8,815 nucleotides of DNA from an uncultured Muribaculaceae bacterium (GTDB lineage: Bacteria > Bacteroidota > Bacteroidia > Bacteroidales > Muribaculaceae), in contig CAJUBM010000120.1 in assembly GCA_910584735.1 (NCBI GenBank), forward strand, positions 1 through 8,815, read 5' to 3'. Positions 1 to 6,105 of this stretch are shown here, in pieces. Position numbers and translations under genes: made by a program. Under the pieces are notes generated by a model that saw nothing but the letters and a program-made list of their open reading frames with translations, was not told the DNA's origin and did not search any database. The stretch's first letter is position 1, and each line of letters opens with the position of its first letter.

Positions 1-62
1 CCCGTTGCACTTTATGGTGCATGCCTGGCGGGGATGCCGTGATTTTACGGTGGTTTTAAGAC

Positions 63-2186
63 TTATTCCGAAACAAACAGTTTGTTGGTTACGATGTCTC
101 CATCAGTGGTTGTGCATCTGACTATATATGTTGCGCAAGGGAATTGCTCGAGTTTGACGGTGTTTGTGTGCCCTGCGAAAATCCTTAGCCCTGACATGGT
201 GTAGATTTCCACTAACGGAGCTGACGCGCCGAGGATATGCAATGTGCGGTGCTCTTTTCTGAACGTTATTTCCTGTGGGGTGATTACAGGAATTACCGAT
301 GACATGCTTTCTATGTGGAATGCCGGGCTTATGGTCTGCTCCATAGTGTTGCCTGATAAATCAGTGAACAGGAACCGGAGGTCATACCATCCGTTGGGAC
401 CCGGTTCGGTTATTGCCGATAAATCTGCCTGATAGTGTTTCCCGAAGCCCGGCAGGTACATGAGTTCGCTGATTTCGTCAATTGACATTTCGTGCCATTC
501 ATCCCGGCCATTCGCGGAGTATGACACTTTGACTTCCGTGTCGGCATATTCAAACCATGTCTTGTAGGGGTTTCCGGGGTCGGTAGTGAAATTGAAGTCG
601 CCGCAAGAGAAGCTTACCAGACCGTCGTGAGGCGTTGAAAAACGGTTTGTGAGCAATCCCTGGCTGTTTTTCATCTGAAGCATTGTAAGGGTTGGCGCAT
701 ATTCGTCGCCTGTGTCGCGGTTTATACGTATTTCGGTTGAATTCTGCCCTTTGATTCCGGATATTTCCACTTCTTCGCTTGCGAATGATATGTGCAGGTT
801 TCCTCCCGGAGGAAGTTGGGAAAGCCAGCTGTCGAAGTCATCATCGGCCTCGATGCCGTTAAGGGTCGCCTTTATGTTATAACTGTCGCTTCGCGATTCC
901 GCGTTCAGTCCCGAGAAGTAGATTGTGGTTTCCTTGTGGATGAGGTCGGCTTTCTCGTCGTAAAATCCATGTATCATGAATTTCAGCCAAGGCACACAAT
1001 CGCCTTTGAAAACTTTGTCCCATTCAAACATGTAGGCTTCATTTCCGGGGAAGTTCGCTTTGGTCTCGCCACCGGGCGTTTCATAAACGTAGGCGCCTTG
1101 AGGCAGGATTACGTATGGGTTGTGCGTTTCGCTGACGAGGCACAGCGGGCGTTCCTGAACAAGGGTCTCGTTCCATCCATATTCGAAACGGGTGATTTTG
1201 TCAAGATAGGCAAACGAGATGTTTACTGCGGGATTTCCGGGCAGATAGTCATCATGATTTGGGCAGTACATTATGGTGTGCGTTTCGGGGGTTGCTGAGC
1301 GCATGGTGATTTTGCTGTCTTCCATCATGTTTCCCCACATAGGTTCCCATTGAAGAATGTATGGTTGGTCTGACGGCTCGGAATTGGAACTTGCCGAGGG
1401 CTTTAAGGCTGAGTTGATGGAATAATATCTTGACTCGTCATTTTTAATCTCCCCGTCAAAAGAACCCTTGCATCTGAATTCCGTAAGATAGACGGCATCG
1501 TTACCCCATATCGCGCGGTTTTGACCGGCCACGTAGCGGTTGCTGAGTGGTGTGACATGGATGTCGGTCAGTCGTTCGGCATTGATTTTCAGCGATGGGC
1601 CGGTTTCGACAATCGATCCGGGATCAAGCATCATTTTCCAATAGCAGGTGAAGCCATAGTCGATGTTTCGCAGCCGCGTGTCATAGGCCATGGTTTTTAC
1701 ATTCCCCTCGTCAACCACATCATATTCGTCGCTCCCTTCGGCCTTGTAGCATATAGTTTTAACTTTTGATTGAGTTCCGTCGGGGTTGAGTGAGGTGAAG
1801 CGTATATGATGTGTCGCCGTGAGAGGGTCGGCCGTCAGTGTCATGTCGTTGTCAACCATGATTTGTTCGAGTATGACGATCACATCACCGGTTGAACCGA
1901 ACATATAATCGGGAGCTATCTTTGAAAAGAAAACGGCGAAGTCAAATTCCCCTTGTGGCAGGTTGAATGTGAAGGCCTCCTTGGGCTCGCCTTCGTCCAT
2001 ATACTCGGAATAGCTTCCGTCGGCATTGAATGCGATGGCTTCAACAGGTTTGAAACTGCCGGGGTCGGCGTTGACTTTTACTGTCACCGTGACCGGTGCC
2101 CCGTCGGCTACAGGTTCGGTTATGCCGGCATGCATCCACATAGGGAGTGCGAGTGACATAAGCATCAGGATTCGATGATATTCCAT
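63..2186 (-). CDS. Secreted protein with type IX secretion C-terminal sorting domain
   Basis: The 707-residue product begins with a signal peptide (MEYHRILMLMSLALPMWMHA) and is probably exported through Sec. The body (about residues 25-630) is beta-rich, with segments resembling Ig/fibronectin-like modules, and I recognise no enzyme motif. The last 75 or so residues look like a T9SS type A sorting tail: VEIYTMSG, then a proline-containing turn, then YIVRC and KLFV near the end. Such tails direct proteins across the outer membrane for release or surface attachment. I chose the ATG at 2186 because it gives the signal peptide directly. An upstream in-frame ATG at 2249 adds 21 residues with no signal character and lies over the likely promoter. 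The gene is divergent from the LuxR-type regulator at 2326. Its function is unknown; the secretion route is fairly secure. Confidence 0.85.
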   Translation of the reverse strand: MEYHRILMLMSLALPMWMHAGITEPVADGAPVTVTVKVNADPGSFKPVEAIAFNADGSYSEYMDEGEPKEAFTFNLPQGEFDFAVFFSKIAPDYMFGSTGDVIVILEQIMVDNDMTLTADPLTATHHIRFTSLNPDGTQSKVKTICYKAEGSDEYDVVDEGNVKTMAYDTRLRNIDYGFTCYWKMMLDPGSIVETGPSLKINAERLTDIHVTPLSNRYVAGQNRAIWGNDAVYLTEFRCKGSFDGEIKNDESRYYSINSALKPSASSNSEPSDQPYILQWEPMWGNMMEDSKITMRSATPETHTIMYCPNHDDYLPGNPAVNISFAYLDKITRFEYGWNETLVQERPLCLVSETHNPYVILPQGAYVYETPGGETKANFPGNEAYMFEWDKVFKGDCVPWLKFMIHGFYDEKADLIHKETTIYFSGLNAESRSDSYNIKATLNGIEADDDFDSWLSQLPPGGNLHISFASEEVEISGIKGQNSTEIRINRDTGDEYAPTLTMLQMKNSQGLLTNRFSTPHDGLVSFSCGDFNFTTDPGNPYKTWFEYADTEVKVSYSANGRDEWHEMSIDEISELMYLPGFGKHYQADLSAITEPGPNGWYDLRFLFTDLSGNTMEQTISPAFHIESMSSVIPVITPQEITFRKEHRTLHILGASAPLVEIYTMSGLRIFAGHTNTVKLEQFPCATYIVRCTTTDGDIVTNKLFVSE

Positions 2187-2246
2187 TGTTGTGAGATATA
2201 ATATGGTTTGGTTGCCGCTAAGGTAAGTCGCAGGCAGGTGCAAGTG

Positions 2247-2254
2247 CAAATATA
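2247..2254 (-). promoter_or_regulatory. Candidate -7 box (TATATTTG) of the secreted-protein gene
   Basis: Read on the minus strand, this is an exact match to the Bacteroidales -7 consensus TAnnTTTG. It would start transcription near 2240 and give a leader of about 54 nt before the ATG at 2186. No clear TTTG -33 box sits at the expected 19-21 nt upstream, so the promoter may need an activator. The divergent LuxR-type protein is an obvious candidate. Confidence 0.5.
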
Positions 2255-2313
2255 TCAGGTAGACACAGGGTGGACATTATTGGATTTTAATGGGTTCTGC
2301 AGGTTTTAAGTGT

Positions 2314-2321
2314 TAACTTTG
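2314..2321 (+). promoter_or_regulatory. Candidate -7 box (TAACTTTG) immediately before the regulator gene
   Basis: This exact TAnnTTTG match ends 4 nt before the ATG at 2326. If used, transcription would start at or beside the start codon and the mRNA would be almost leaderless. No good -33 box is seen at the usual distance. The gene's signal peptide begins at 2326 and no alternative start lies nearby. Confidence 0.35.
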
Positions 2322-2325
2322 AACC

Positions 2326-3999
2326 ATGAGAAATTTTACACTGCTTGTGGTTTTGCTGTGTGCTGTCTGTTCATGCTCTGAGCAGGCTCCTTCCGACAGA
2401 TGGTTCAAATGGCCGCCGACAGATTGTGTCTCTGATTCGCTGGTTAGGCTTCTTGAATACAGTTATGCCGAATCGTGGCCTGATTCGGTGAGGCTTGGGT
2501 TGCTGCACGAACTTGACATCGCCGCCCGGCAATCAGTCCATCCGCAGGCTGCCGCAAGATTGCTTTACTGGAAGGCGCACACGGCATGGCTGCATTCGGG
2601 CGATTCGGTAAAGGAGATGCTTGCCCAGGCGGTGAGCCTCACAGATTCATCCAGGTTTGCCTACGATGTGAGGCGGATGAGAACTTTGCAGATGAGCCTT
2701 CCCGACAGGAATATATTCGAAAGTTACAGGAGGGCGGTAGACGATGTGGCATATTATGCTTCCGAGGCTGATTCCGTGATGCTTGCGTCAAGTTACCAGC
2801 ATATCGGTGTAGATTTGAATTTTATCGGTGATTATGACAATGGAGTGGAATATCTGCATAAAAGCAACCGGCTTTATGTGGCGCTCGGCATGGATAAGGT
2901 TTATAGGAAGAATCTGTTGAATTTTGCTATAGCACTGCGGCATTCTTCGCCAGGAGTGGCCGACAGCATAATGAGTTTGCTGAGGGAATGGCCAGATGAT
3001 AACGAGAACGTGAAATTCCGCACACTAGTGCTGTTGCAGTCGTACGACGACACAGGGCGGTATCAGCATCTTGCCGACGCTGCCGGGTTGTTGGCCCGCT
3101 ATCGTGATGTGGATGAATTGAAACTCAGGGTGGAGTCGAAAATCTGCATGCATTTGTATAGCGAAGGTGCGACTGATTCTCTACGGGTTCATCTTGACAG
3201 CGCTTTGTCATTGCTCAGGTGTCTGCCCAACCATTCCGCCGGGATTCCAGTGCTTTCGATTGCGGCATTGGCTGAGGCCGGAAGGCAGAATTATGAGCGT
3301 GCGTTTATTTACTCGTGGCGATGCAGCGGCATGATGGATTCTATCTATACTCACGACAGGCCTGTGGAGGTGATGAGGATGGAAGGCCGTGTGGCGATTG
3401 AGGATTTACGCCGACGCGAGAAGCAGCACCGGCGCGAGAACCTGCTCAATGTGGCAATAGCGCTGTTGTCGGGTTGTGTAGTGGTTATGGTTATTGTGTT
3501 GTGGTTTGTCGGCCGGTTGCGCAGGCAGGCTGTGATGCGGGTCAGGGCCGAGGCAGAGGTGGCCAACAAGCGGCGGCAACTGATGGTGTCGCGGATGGTG
3601 ATGGAGGAGAAAGACAAACTGATAGACTGGATTGAAAAGTCGGTTGGTGATTTGGAGCAGGAGCGGAAACTTGATGCCGCCGGGGCTTTGGAGTTCCGGC
3701 GCAAGATAAAGAATTACATGGCTCTGCGAGGAGACTGGAACCGCTTCAGGGATGAGGCCGACATTGCCGACCCAACATTCAGCCGCAGTCTGAAGGAGGC
3801 TTTCCCCGGCATCACGGATGCGCAGCTGAGGTTGGCCGAGTATATCGTTGCCGGGTTAAATTCCAAACACATAGCCCAGAAAATGGGGATTTCGCCTGAT
3901 TCGGTAAAGAAAAGCCGCTACCGTTTGAGGCAGAAGATGAATCTGCCGTCGGGAATATCGTTGGAAGAAGAATTAAGGAAATACAAAAAATTTTCGTAA
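2326..3999 (+). CDS. Membrane-anchored LuxR-type HTH regulator with periplasmic TPR-like sensor region
   Basis: The 557-residue protein starts with a hydrophobic signal/lipoprotein-like segment (residues 4-17, possible lipobox VCSC with Cys17). Residues 20-360 are helical and repeat-like, with TPR-style pairs (for example around 150-205). A single transmembrane helix spans about 373-396, flanked by arginines on its cytoplasmic side. A charged, coiled-coil-like linker follows (about 400-470), then a C-terminal LuxR/GerE-type HTH at 496-540 (LRLAEYIVAGLNSKHIAQ, then GISPDSVKKSRYRLRQKM). This architecture of outer repeats, one helix and a cytoplasmic LuxR HTH recurs in Bacteroidota. It suggests a one-component regulator that senses in the periplasm and binds DNA while tethered to the membrane. 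It is divergent from the T9SS-exported protein gene, which it may regulate. The ligand and targets are unknown. Confidence 0.85.
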   Translation: MRNFTLLVVLLCAVCSCSEQAPSDRWFKWPPTDCVSDSLVRLLEYSYAESWPDSVRLGLLHELDIAARQSVHPQAAARLLYWKAHTAWLHSGDSVKEMLAQAVSLTDSSRFAYDVRRMRTLQMSLPDRNIFESYRRAVDDVAYYASEADSVMLASSYQHIGVDLNFIGDYDNGVEYLHKSNRLYVALGMDKVYRKNLLNFAIALRHSSPGVADSIMSLLREWPDDNENVKFRTLVLLQSYDDTGRYQHLADAAGLLARYRDVDELKLRVESKICMHLYSEGATDSLRVHLDSALSLLRCLPNHSAGIPVLSIAALAEAGRQNYERAFIYSWRCSGMMDSIYTHDRPVEVMRMEGRVAIEDLRRREKQHRRENLLNVAIALLSGCVVVMVIVLWFVGRLRRQAVMRVRAEAEVANKRRQLMVSRMVMEEKDKLIDWIEKSVGDLEQERKLDAAGALEFRRKIKNYMALRGDWNRFRDEADIADPTFSRSLKEAFPGITDAQLRLAEYIVAGLNSKHIAQKMGISPDSVKKSRYRLRQKMNLPSGISLEEELRKYKKFS

Positions 4000-4004
4000 C
4001 TTTG
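3997..4004 (+). promoter_or_regulatory. Candidate tRNA promoter -7 box (TAACTTTG)
   Basis: This exact TAnnTTTG match begins on the TAA stop codon of the regulator gene and lies 28 nt before the 5' end of the truncated tRNA-Arg. The spacing suits a tRNA promoter, which supports the view that the truncated copy was once a functional, independently transcribed gene. It may still drive the intact tRNA at 4162. The -33 region is not convincing. Confidence 0.45.
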
Positions 4005-4032
4005 TGGTGTGAATGACTGCGATGCAGTGAAT

Positions 4033-4086
4033 GCCCCGGTAGTTCAACGGATAGAATAGAAGTTTCCTAAACATCTATTCCGGGTT
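4033..4086 (+). pseudogene. Truncated tRNA-Arg(CCT), broken in the T-loop
   Basis: The 5' three-quarters of a tRNA can be read in order: acceptor half GCCCCGG, TA, D-stem GTTC/GAAT around the D-loop AACGGATA, an anticodon arm with loop TTCCTAA (anticodon CCT at 4066-4068), then the 5' half of the T-stem CCGGG (4080-4084) and TT. The expected continuation (T-loop remainder, CCCGG, then CCGGGGC) is absent and the sequence becomes unrelated AT-rich DNA. It shares long identical stretches with the intact tRNA at 4162 but has a different acceptor stem, so it is a separate isoacceptor rather than a recent duplicate. The T-loop is a usual crossover point for tRNA-targeting integrases. The remnant also forms a hairpin over 4054-4080 (GAATAGA/TCTATTC and GTTT/AAAC). 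Confidence 0.75.
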
Positions 4087-4092
4087 GAGCGT

Positions 4093-4112
4093 AAAATTTG
4101 AGTGCAAATTTT
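4093..4112. repeat. 8-bp perfect inverted repeat after the truncated tRNA
   Basis: AAAATTTG (4093-4100) and CAAATTTT (4105-4112) form a perfect 8-bp stem with a 4-nt AGTG loop, a few bases after the tRNA remnant breaks off. It may be a weak terminator or a protein-binding site. It lies in foreign-looking AT-rich DNA that separates the two tRNA genes. The stretch 4113-4161 shows nothing definite beyond a poor -7-like AATGTTTG at 4125. Confidence 0.5.
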
Positions 4113-4161
4113 GTTTACCGAGTGAATGTTTGAGAACTGACACATTGATTAAACTACATAA

Positions 4162-4233
4162 AGCCTTGTAGTTCAACGGATAGAACGAGGGTTTCCTAAA
4201 CCTTAAATCGGGGTTCGATTCCCCGCAGGGCTA
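4162..4233 (+). tRNA. tRNA-Arg (anticodon CCT)
   Basis: This 72-nt gene folds as a complete cloverleaf. The acceptor is AGCCTTG with CAGGGCT (one G-U pair) and discriminator A4233. The D-stem is GTTC/GAAC with loop AACGGATA. The anticodon stem is AGGGT/ACCTT with loop TTCCTAA, giving anticodon CCT, which reads AGG. The variable loop is AAAT, and the T-arm is CGGGG/CCCCG with loop TTCGATT. The 3' CCA is not encoded. A rho-independent terminator follows directly. An integrase gene begins 108 bp downstream, so the 3' half of this tRNA is the probable chromosomal attachment site of the element. Confidence 0.93.
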
Positions 4234-4240
4234 CAAAATC
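4209..4240 (+). other. Probable attachment site (attL) at the tRNA-Arg 3' end
   Basis: Elements with tyrosine integrases commonly recombine in the T-arm or acceptor part of a tRNA, with int lying just inside. Here the T-arm and acceptor 3' half (4209-4233) are directly followed by the element-side region and int. The other end of the element is outside the window, so the direct repeat that would prove the site cannot be seen. Confidence 0.5.
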
Positions 4241-4271
4241 AAGCCTCACCTTTTCCGGGTGGGGCTTTTTT
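4241..4271 (+). terminator. Rho-independent terminator after tRNA-Arg
   Basis: AGCCTCACC (4242-4250) pairs with GGTGGGGCT (4258-4266) through nine base pairs including one G-U, around a 7-nt loop, followed by TTTTT and a few more bases. It lies 8 nt after the tRNA and should end its transcript before the integrase gene. Confidence 0.85.
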
Positions 4272-4272
4272 G

Positions 4273-4306
4273 TTTCCTCACTTTCCGCAAAAAATGACTA
4301 ATTTTG
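4273..4306 (+). promoter_or_regulatory. Integrase promoter with overlapping inverted repeat
   Basis: The -7 box TAATTTTG (4299-4306) matches TAnnTTTG, and TTTC (4273-4276) lies 22 nt upstream as a possible -33 element. Transcription would start around 4311, giving a leader of about 30 nt. A 7-bp perfect inverted repeat, CGCAAAA (4286-4292) and TTTTGCG (4302-4308), overlaps the -7 box and could be an operator for autoregulation. Confidence 0.55.
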
Positions 4307-4315
4307 CGTGAGAAT

Positions 4316-4335
4316 GTTCTACAATAGTTCTACAA
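4316..4335 (+). repeat. 9-bp direct repeat in the integrase leader
   Basis: GTTCTACAA occurs at 4316-4324 and again at 4327-4335, a spacing of 11 bp (about one helical turn), ending 6 nt before the integrase start codon. One-turn spacing favours cooperative protein binding on one DNA face. It could be an integrase arm site, an excisionase site or an operator. Confidence 0.6.
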
Positions 4336-4341
4336 GAGAAA

Positions 4342-5616
4342 ATGGCAACTTTCAAAGCAGAGGTGTATGCTCACCAAAAGAGAGCTGACGGCACTTATAA
4401 CATAAAAATCCGCGTTACTCACAAGCAGCGCAAAAAGTATCTCTCTACTCCGTGGTATGTAGGTAAAGAGGATTTGACACGCGCCCTCAAGCTCAAAAAC
4501 CAAAAGTACATCGACATGGTAGAGGACACATTGCGCCGCTATCGCGCTATATGCAACAGCGTGGGCGAGGGTCTGGACGATATGACCGTGGAGCAGGTCG
4601 TGGAGTTGCTGGCAAAAGATAGAGAAAAACCCTTTGACTTGGATATAGTAGCCTACACCGAGGCTTTCATCGCCAAGCTGGAGAAAGACGGACGAGGCGG
4701 GACCGCCAAAGCCTACAAGGTGGCAATAAACAGTCTGAAACGATTTGCCGAGCGTGAGGTTGTCAGCATTAAGGAAATCACGGTGCAATTCCTCAATGAC
4801 TGGATAGCATGGATAGCCAAGCAGCCACCGCGTAAGGACTGCAAGAAAGGAGACCGCGCCCAAAGCCTGTATCTTGCGCAACTCCGGGCAATGTATAACC
4901 GGGCTAAGAAAGAATTTAACGATGAGGAAGCCGGAATTATCCGCATACCTTTCTCTCCGTTCAACAAGGTAGAGATACCAAAGCCCTCGCTATCCCGCAA
5001 ACGCGCCCTAACCGTGGAGCAAATGCGGGCCTTTGCTCAAATACCCTACACCACGATTTTGCAACCCGGAGTAAACCGATTCAACTTTGCTAAGGACGTT
5101 TTTCTTTTGAGCTTTTTTCTTATCGGCATGAACGCCGCCGACCTATTCGCCGCGACCGACATCGCGGACGGCCGCATAACCTACCAACGCCAAAAGACGC
5201 GCAACCGCCGTGCCGACAAAGCGGAAATCTCCATAAGAATTGAGCCGGAGGCGCAGGCTCTTGTGGATAAGTACCACGACCCCACGGGGCAAAGGGTGTT
5301 CAATTTCTATCGGCTCTATTCATCCACCGACACATTTTGCGCTGCGCTCAACAAAGGGCTGAAACGCATAGGCAAGATTATCGGCGTTGATGATTTGGAG
5401 TTTTACGCGGCCCGGCATAGTTGGGCTACGATAGCCAACAATGACGCTGGAGTTGACAAATATACGGTGCATACCGCCCTAAACCATGTTGACGAGAATA
5501 TGCGTGTAACCGACATCTACATTCGTAAGAGCTGGGATAAGATAGACGCTGCCAACCGCGCCGTGCTTGATTTTCTGGCATTGGATTTACCGAGTGTTGA
5601 CGAGCCTAAAAAATAG
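4342..5616 (+). CDS. Tyrosine recombinase / integrase of the element
   Basis: The 424-residue protein shows the three-part Bacteroidota integrase layout: an N-terminal arm-binding region (about 1-50), a SAM-like core-binding domain (about 95-200), and a catalytic domain (about 215-410). Catalytic candidates are Lys285 (QRQKTRN), Arg358 in YAARHSWAT, His382 in LNHVD, and the nucleophile Tyr393 in TDIYIR. The usual first arginine is replaced by Asn264 (GMNAADL), and the first His of HxxR by Tyr355. Comparable loss of Arg I is known in IntDOT of CTnDOT, so I take it as a family trait rather than decay. The enzyme should integrate and excise the element at the adjacent tRNA-Arg. The ATG at 4342 follows an A-rich leader without a strong Shine-Dalgarno. 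The gene converges on the repressor operon across the repeat array. Confidence 0.92.
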   Translation: MATFKAEVYAHQKRADGTYNIKIRVTHKQRKKYLSTPWYVGKEDLTRALKLKNQKYIDMVEDTLRRYRAICNSVGEGLDDMTVEQVVELLAKDREKPFDLDIVAYTEAFIAKLEKDGRGGTAKAYKVAINSLKRFAEREVVSIKEITVQFLNDWIAWIAKQPPRKDCKKGDRAQSLYLAQLRAMYNRAKKEFNDEEAGIIRIPFSPFNKVEIPKPSLSRKRALTVEQMRAFAQIPYTTILQPGVNRFNFAKDVFLLSFFLIGMNAADLFAATDIADGRITYQRQKTRNRRADKAEISIRIEPEAQALVDKYHDPTGQRVFNFYRLYSSTDTFCAALNKGLKRIGKIIGVDDLEFYAARHSWATIANNDAGVDKYTVHTALNHVDENMRVTDIYIRKSWDKIDAANRAVLDFLALDLPSVDEPKK

Positions 5617-5618
5617 AG

Positions 5619-6000
5619 TTTTGCCTAAGCAAAATTTGTAACATCTTGAATATCAGTAGTGCATTTTGATAATTTTGCCTAAGCAAAATGTTCCACGGAT
5701 ATTTTAGGGCGAAAATGGCTTAAAAATAGACTCTCAAACACACTTTTTTAACCTCGTTTTGCTTAGGCAAAATTTTGTAATACCGCATAAATCAACTCTT
5801 TAACAATTCGGTTTTGCTTAGGCAAAATGTTCCACACCCTAAAATTTTGCTTAGGCAAAATCGCAATATCTTGACAATCAGCACGTTTTAACTTTTGCCT
5901 AAGCAAAATCAGAAAATTACCGTTTTGCCTAAGCAAAATTTGTAAGTCGCTGAAATTCAAGATACTTTTTAGGCGGTTTTGCTTAGGCAAAATTTTGCCT
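5619..6000. repeat. Array of eight 16-bp quasi-palindromes (TTTTGC-CTAA-GCAAAA) in mixed orientation
   Basis: The exact 16-mer TTTTGCCTAAGCAAAA occurs at 5619-5634, 5673-5688, 5893-5908 and 5923-5938. Its exact reverse complement occurs at 5757-5772, 5812-5827, 5845-5860 and 5977-5992. A half site TTTTGCCT abuts the last copy (5993-6000). The arms TTTTGC/GCAAAA are perfectly complementary and only the central four bases are asymmetric, giving orientation order F F R R R F F R. Spacers are 38, 68, 39, 17, 32, 14 and 38 bp. Copies have no mismatches, implying selection or recent amplification. Spacers vary and are too irregular for CRISPR. The array starts 2 nt after the integrase stop codon and lies between convergent genes, so promoter operators are unlikely. 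Plausible roles are replication-origin iterons, partition sites, dispersed repressor sites, or terminator-like hairpins. Confidence 0.92.
5645..5961. repeat. Secondary spacer motif CTTGA-N3-TCAG within the array (three copies)
   Basis: CTTGAATATCAG (5645-5656), CTTGACAATCAG (5870-5881) and, inverted, CTGAAATTCAAG (5950-5961) lie 9-11 bp after a 16-mer copy. Two copies (5673 and 5812) are instead followed directly by TGTTCCAC (5689-5696 and 5828-5835), with ATTTTAGGG (5701-5709) or its inverse CCCTAAAAT (5837-5845) nearby. The spacers are therefore not random, and the array may bind a second protein. Confidence 0.55.
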
Positions 6001-6001
6001 C

Positions 6002-6030
6002 GCGCCTGCGCGCATAATGCGCCTGCGCGC
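6002..6030. repeat. GC-rich direct repeats with embedded palindrome
   Basis: GCGCCTGCGCGC occurs twice, at 6002-6013 and 6019-6030. The junction between them forms a perfect 13-bp palindrome GCGCAT-A-ATGCGC (6010-6022). This GC island stands out sharply from the AT-rich array on its left and the AT-rich tract on its right. Confidence 0.75.
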
Positions 6031-6105
6031 GTATATATACACACTATATTAAGAGTAGTAGTAAAAGAGTATATGTATATTGAAATAGGGGGTGTGGGGG
6101 AAAGA
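6031..6105. other. AT-rich tract followed by paired G5 runs
   Basis: From 6031 the sequence is almost all A/T with alternating TA steps (GTATATATAC at 6031-6040, then a tract to about 6087). Two GGGGG runs follow at 6088-6092 and 6096-6100. No gene is seen. Beside the repeat array and GC palindromes, the AT-rich tract would suit a DNA unwinding element, but this is inference. Confidence 0.4.

Noticed and set aside
1..62. Terminator for the secreted-protein gene
   Set aside because: Small hairpins exist (TGCAC/GTGCA at 6-21 and CCGT/ACGG at 37-50), but stems are only 4-5 bp and no T-run follows on the minus strand.
792..1298. 168-codon plus-strand open frame
   Set aside because: It lies entirely antisense to the 707-residue secreted protein, which has a signal peptide and sorting tail. 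It shows no recognisable domain.
2187..2249. Upstream ATG (2249) as start of the secreted protein
   Set aside because: It places 21 extra residues before a good signal peptide and overlaps the TATATTTG -7 box.
3351..3704. 117-codon minus-strand open frame inside the LuxR-type gene
   Set aside because: Low-complexity Ser/Arg/Thr-rich translation antisense to a transmembrane and coiled-coil coding region; a shadow.
4033..4086. A second functional tRNA
   Set aside because: The T-stem 3' strand and acceptor 3' strand are missing, so no cloverleaf can close.
4330..4881. 183-codon minus-strand open frame opposite the integrase
   Set aside because: The integrase frame is clearly the coding one, with core-binding and catalytic motifs. 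The antisense frame has no support.
5619..6000. CRISPR array
   Set aside because: Repeats are short (16 bp), occur in both orientations, and spacers range from 14 to 68 bp. No cas genes are in the window.
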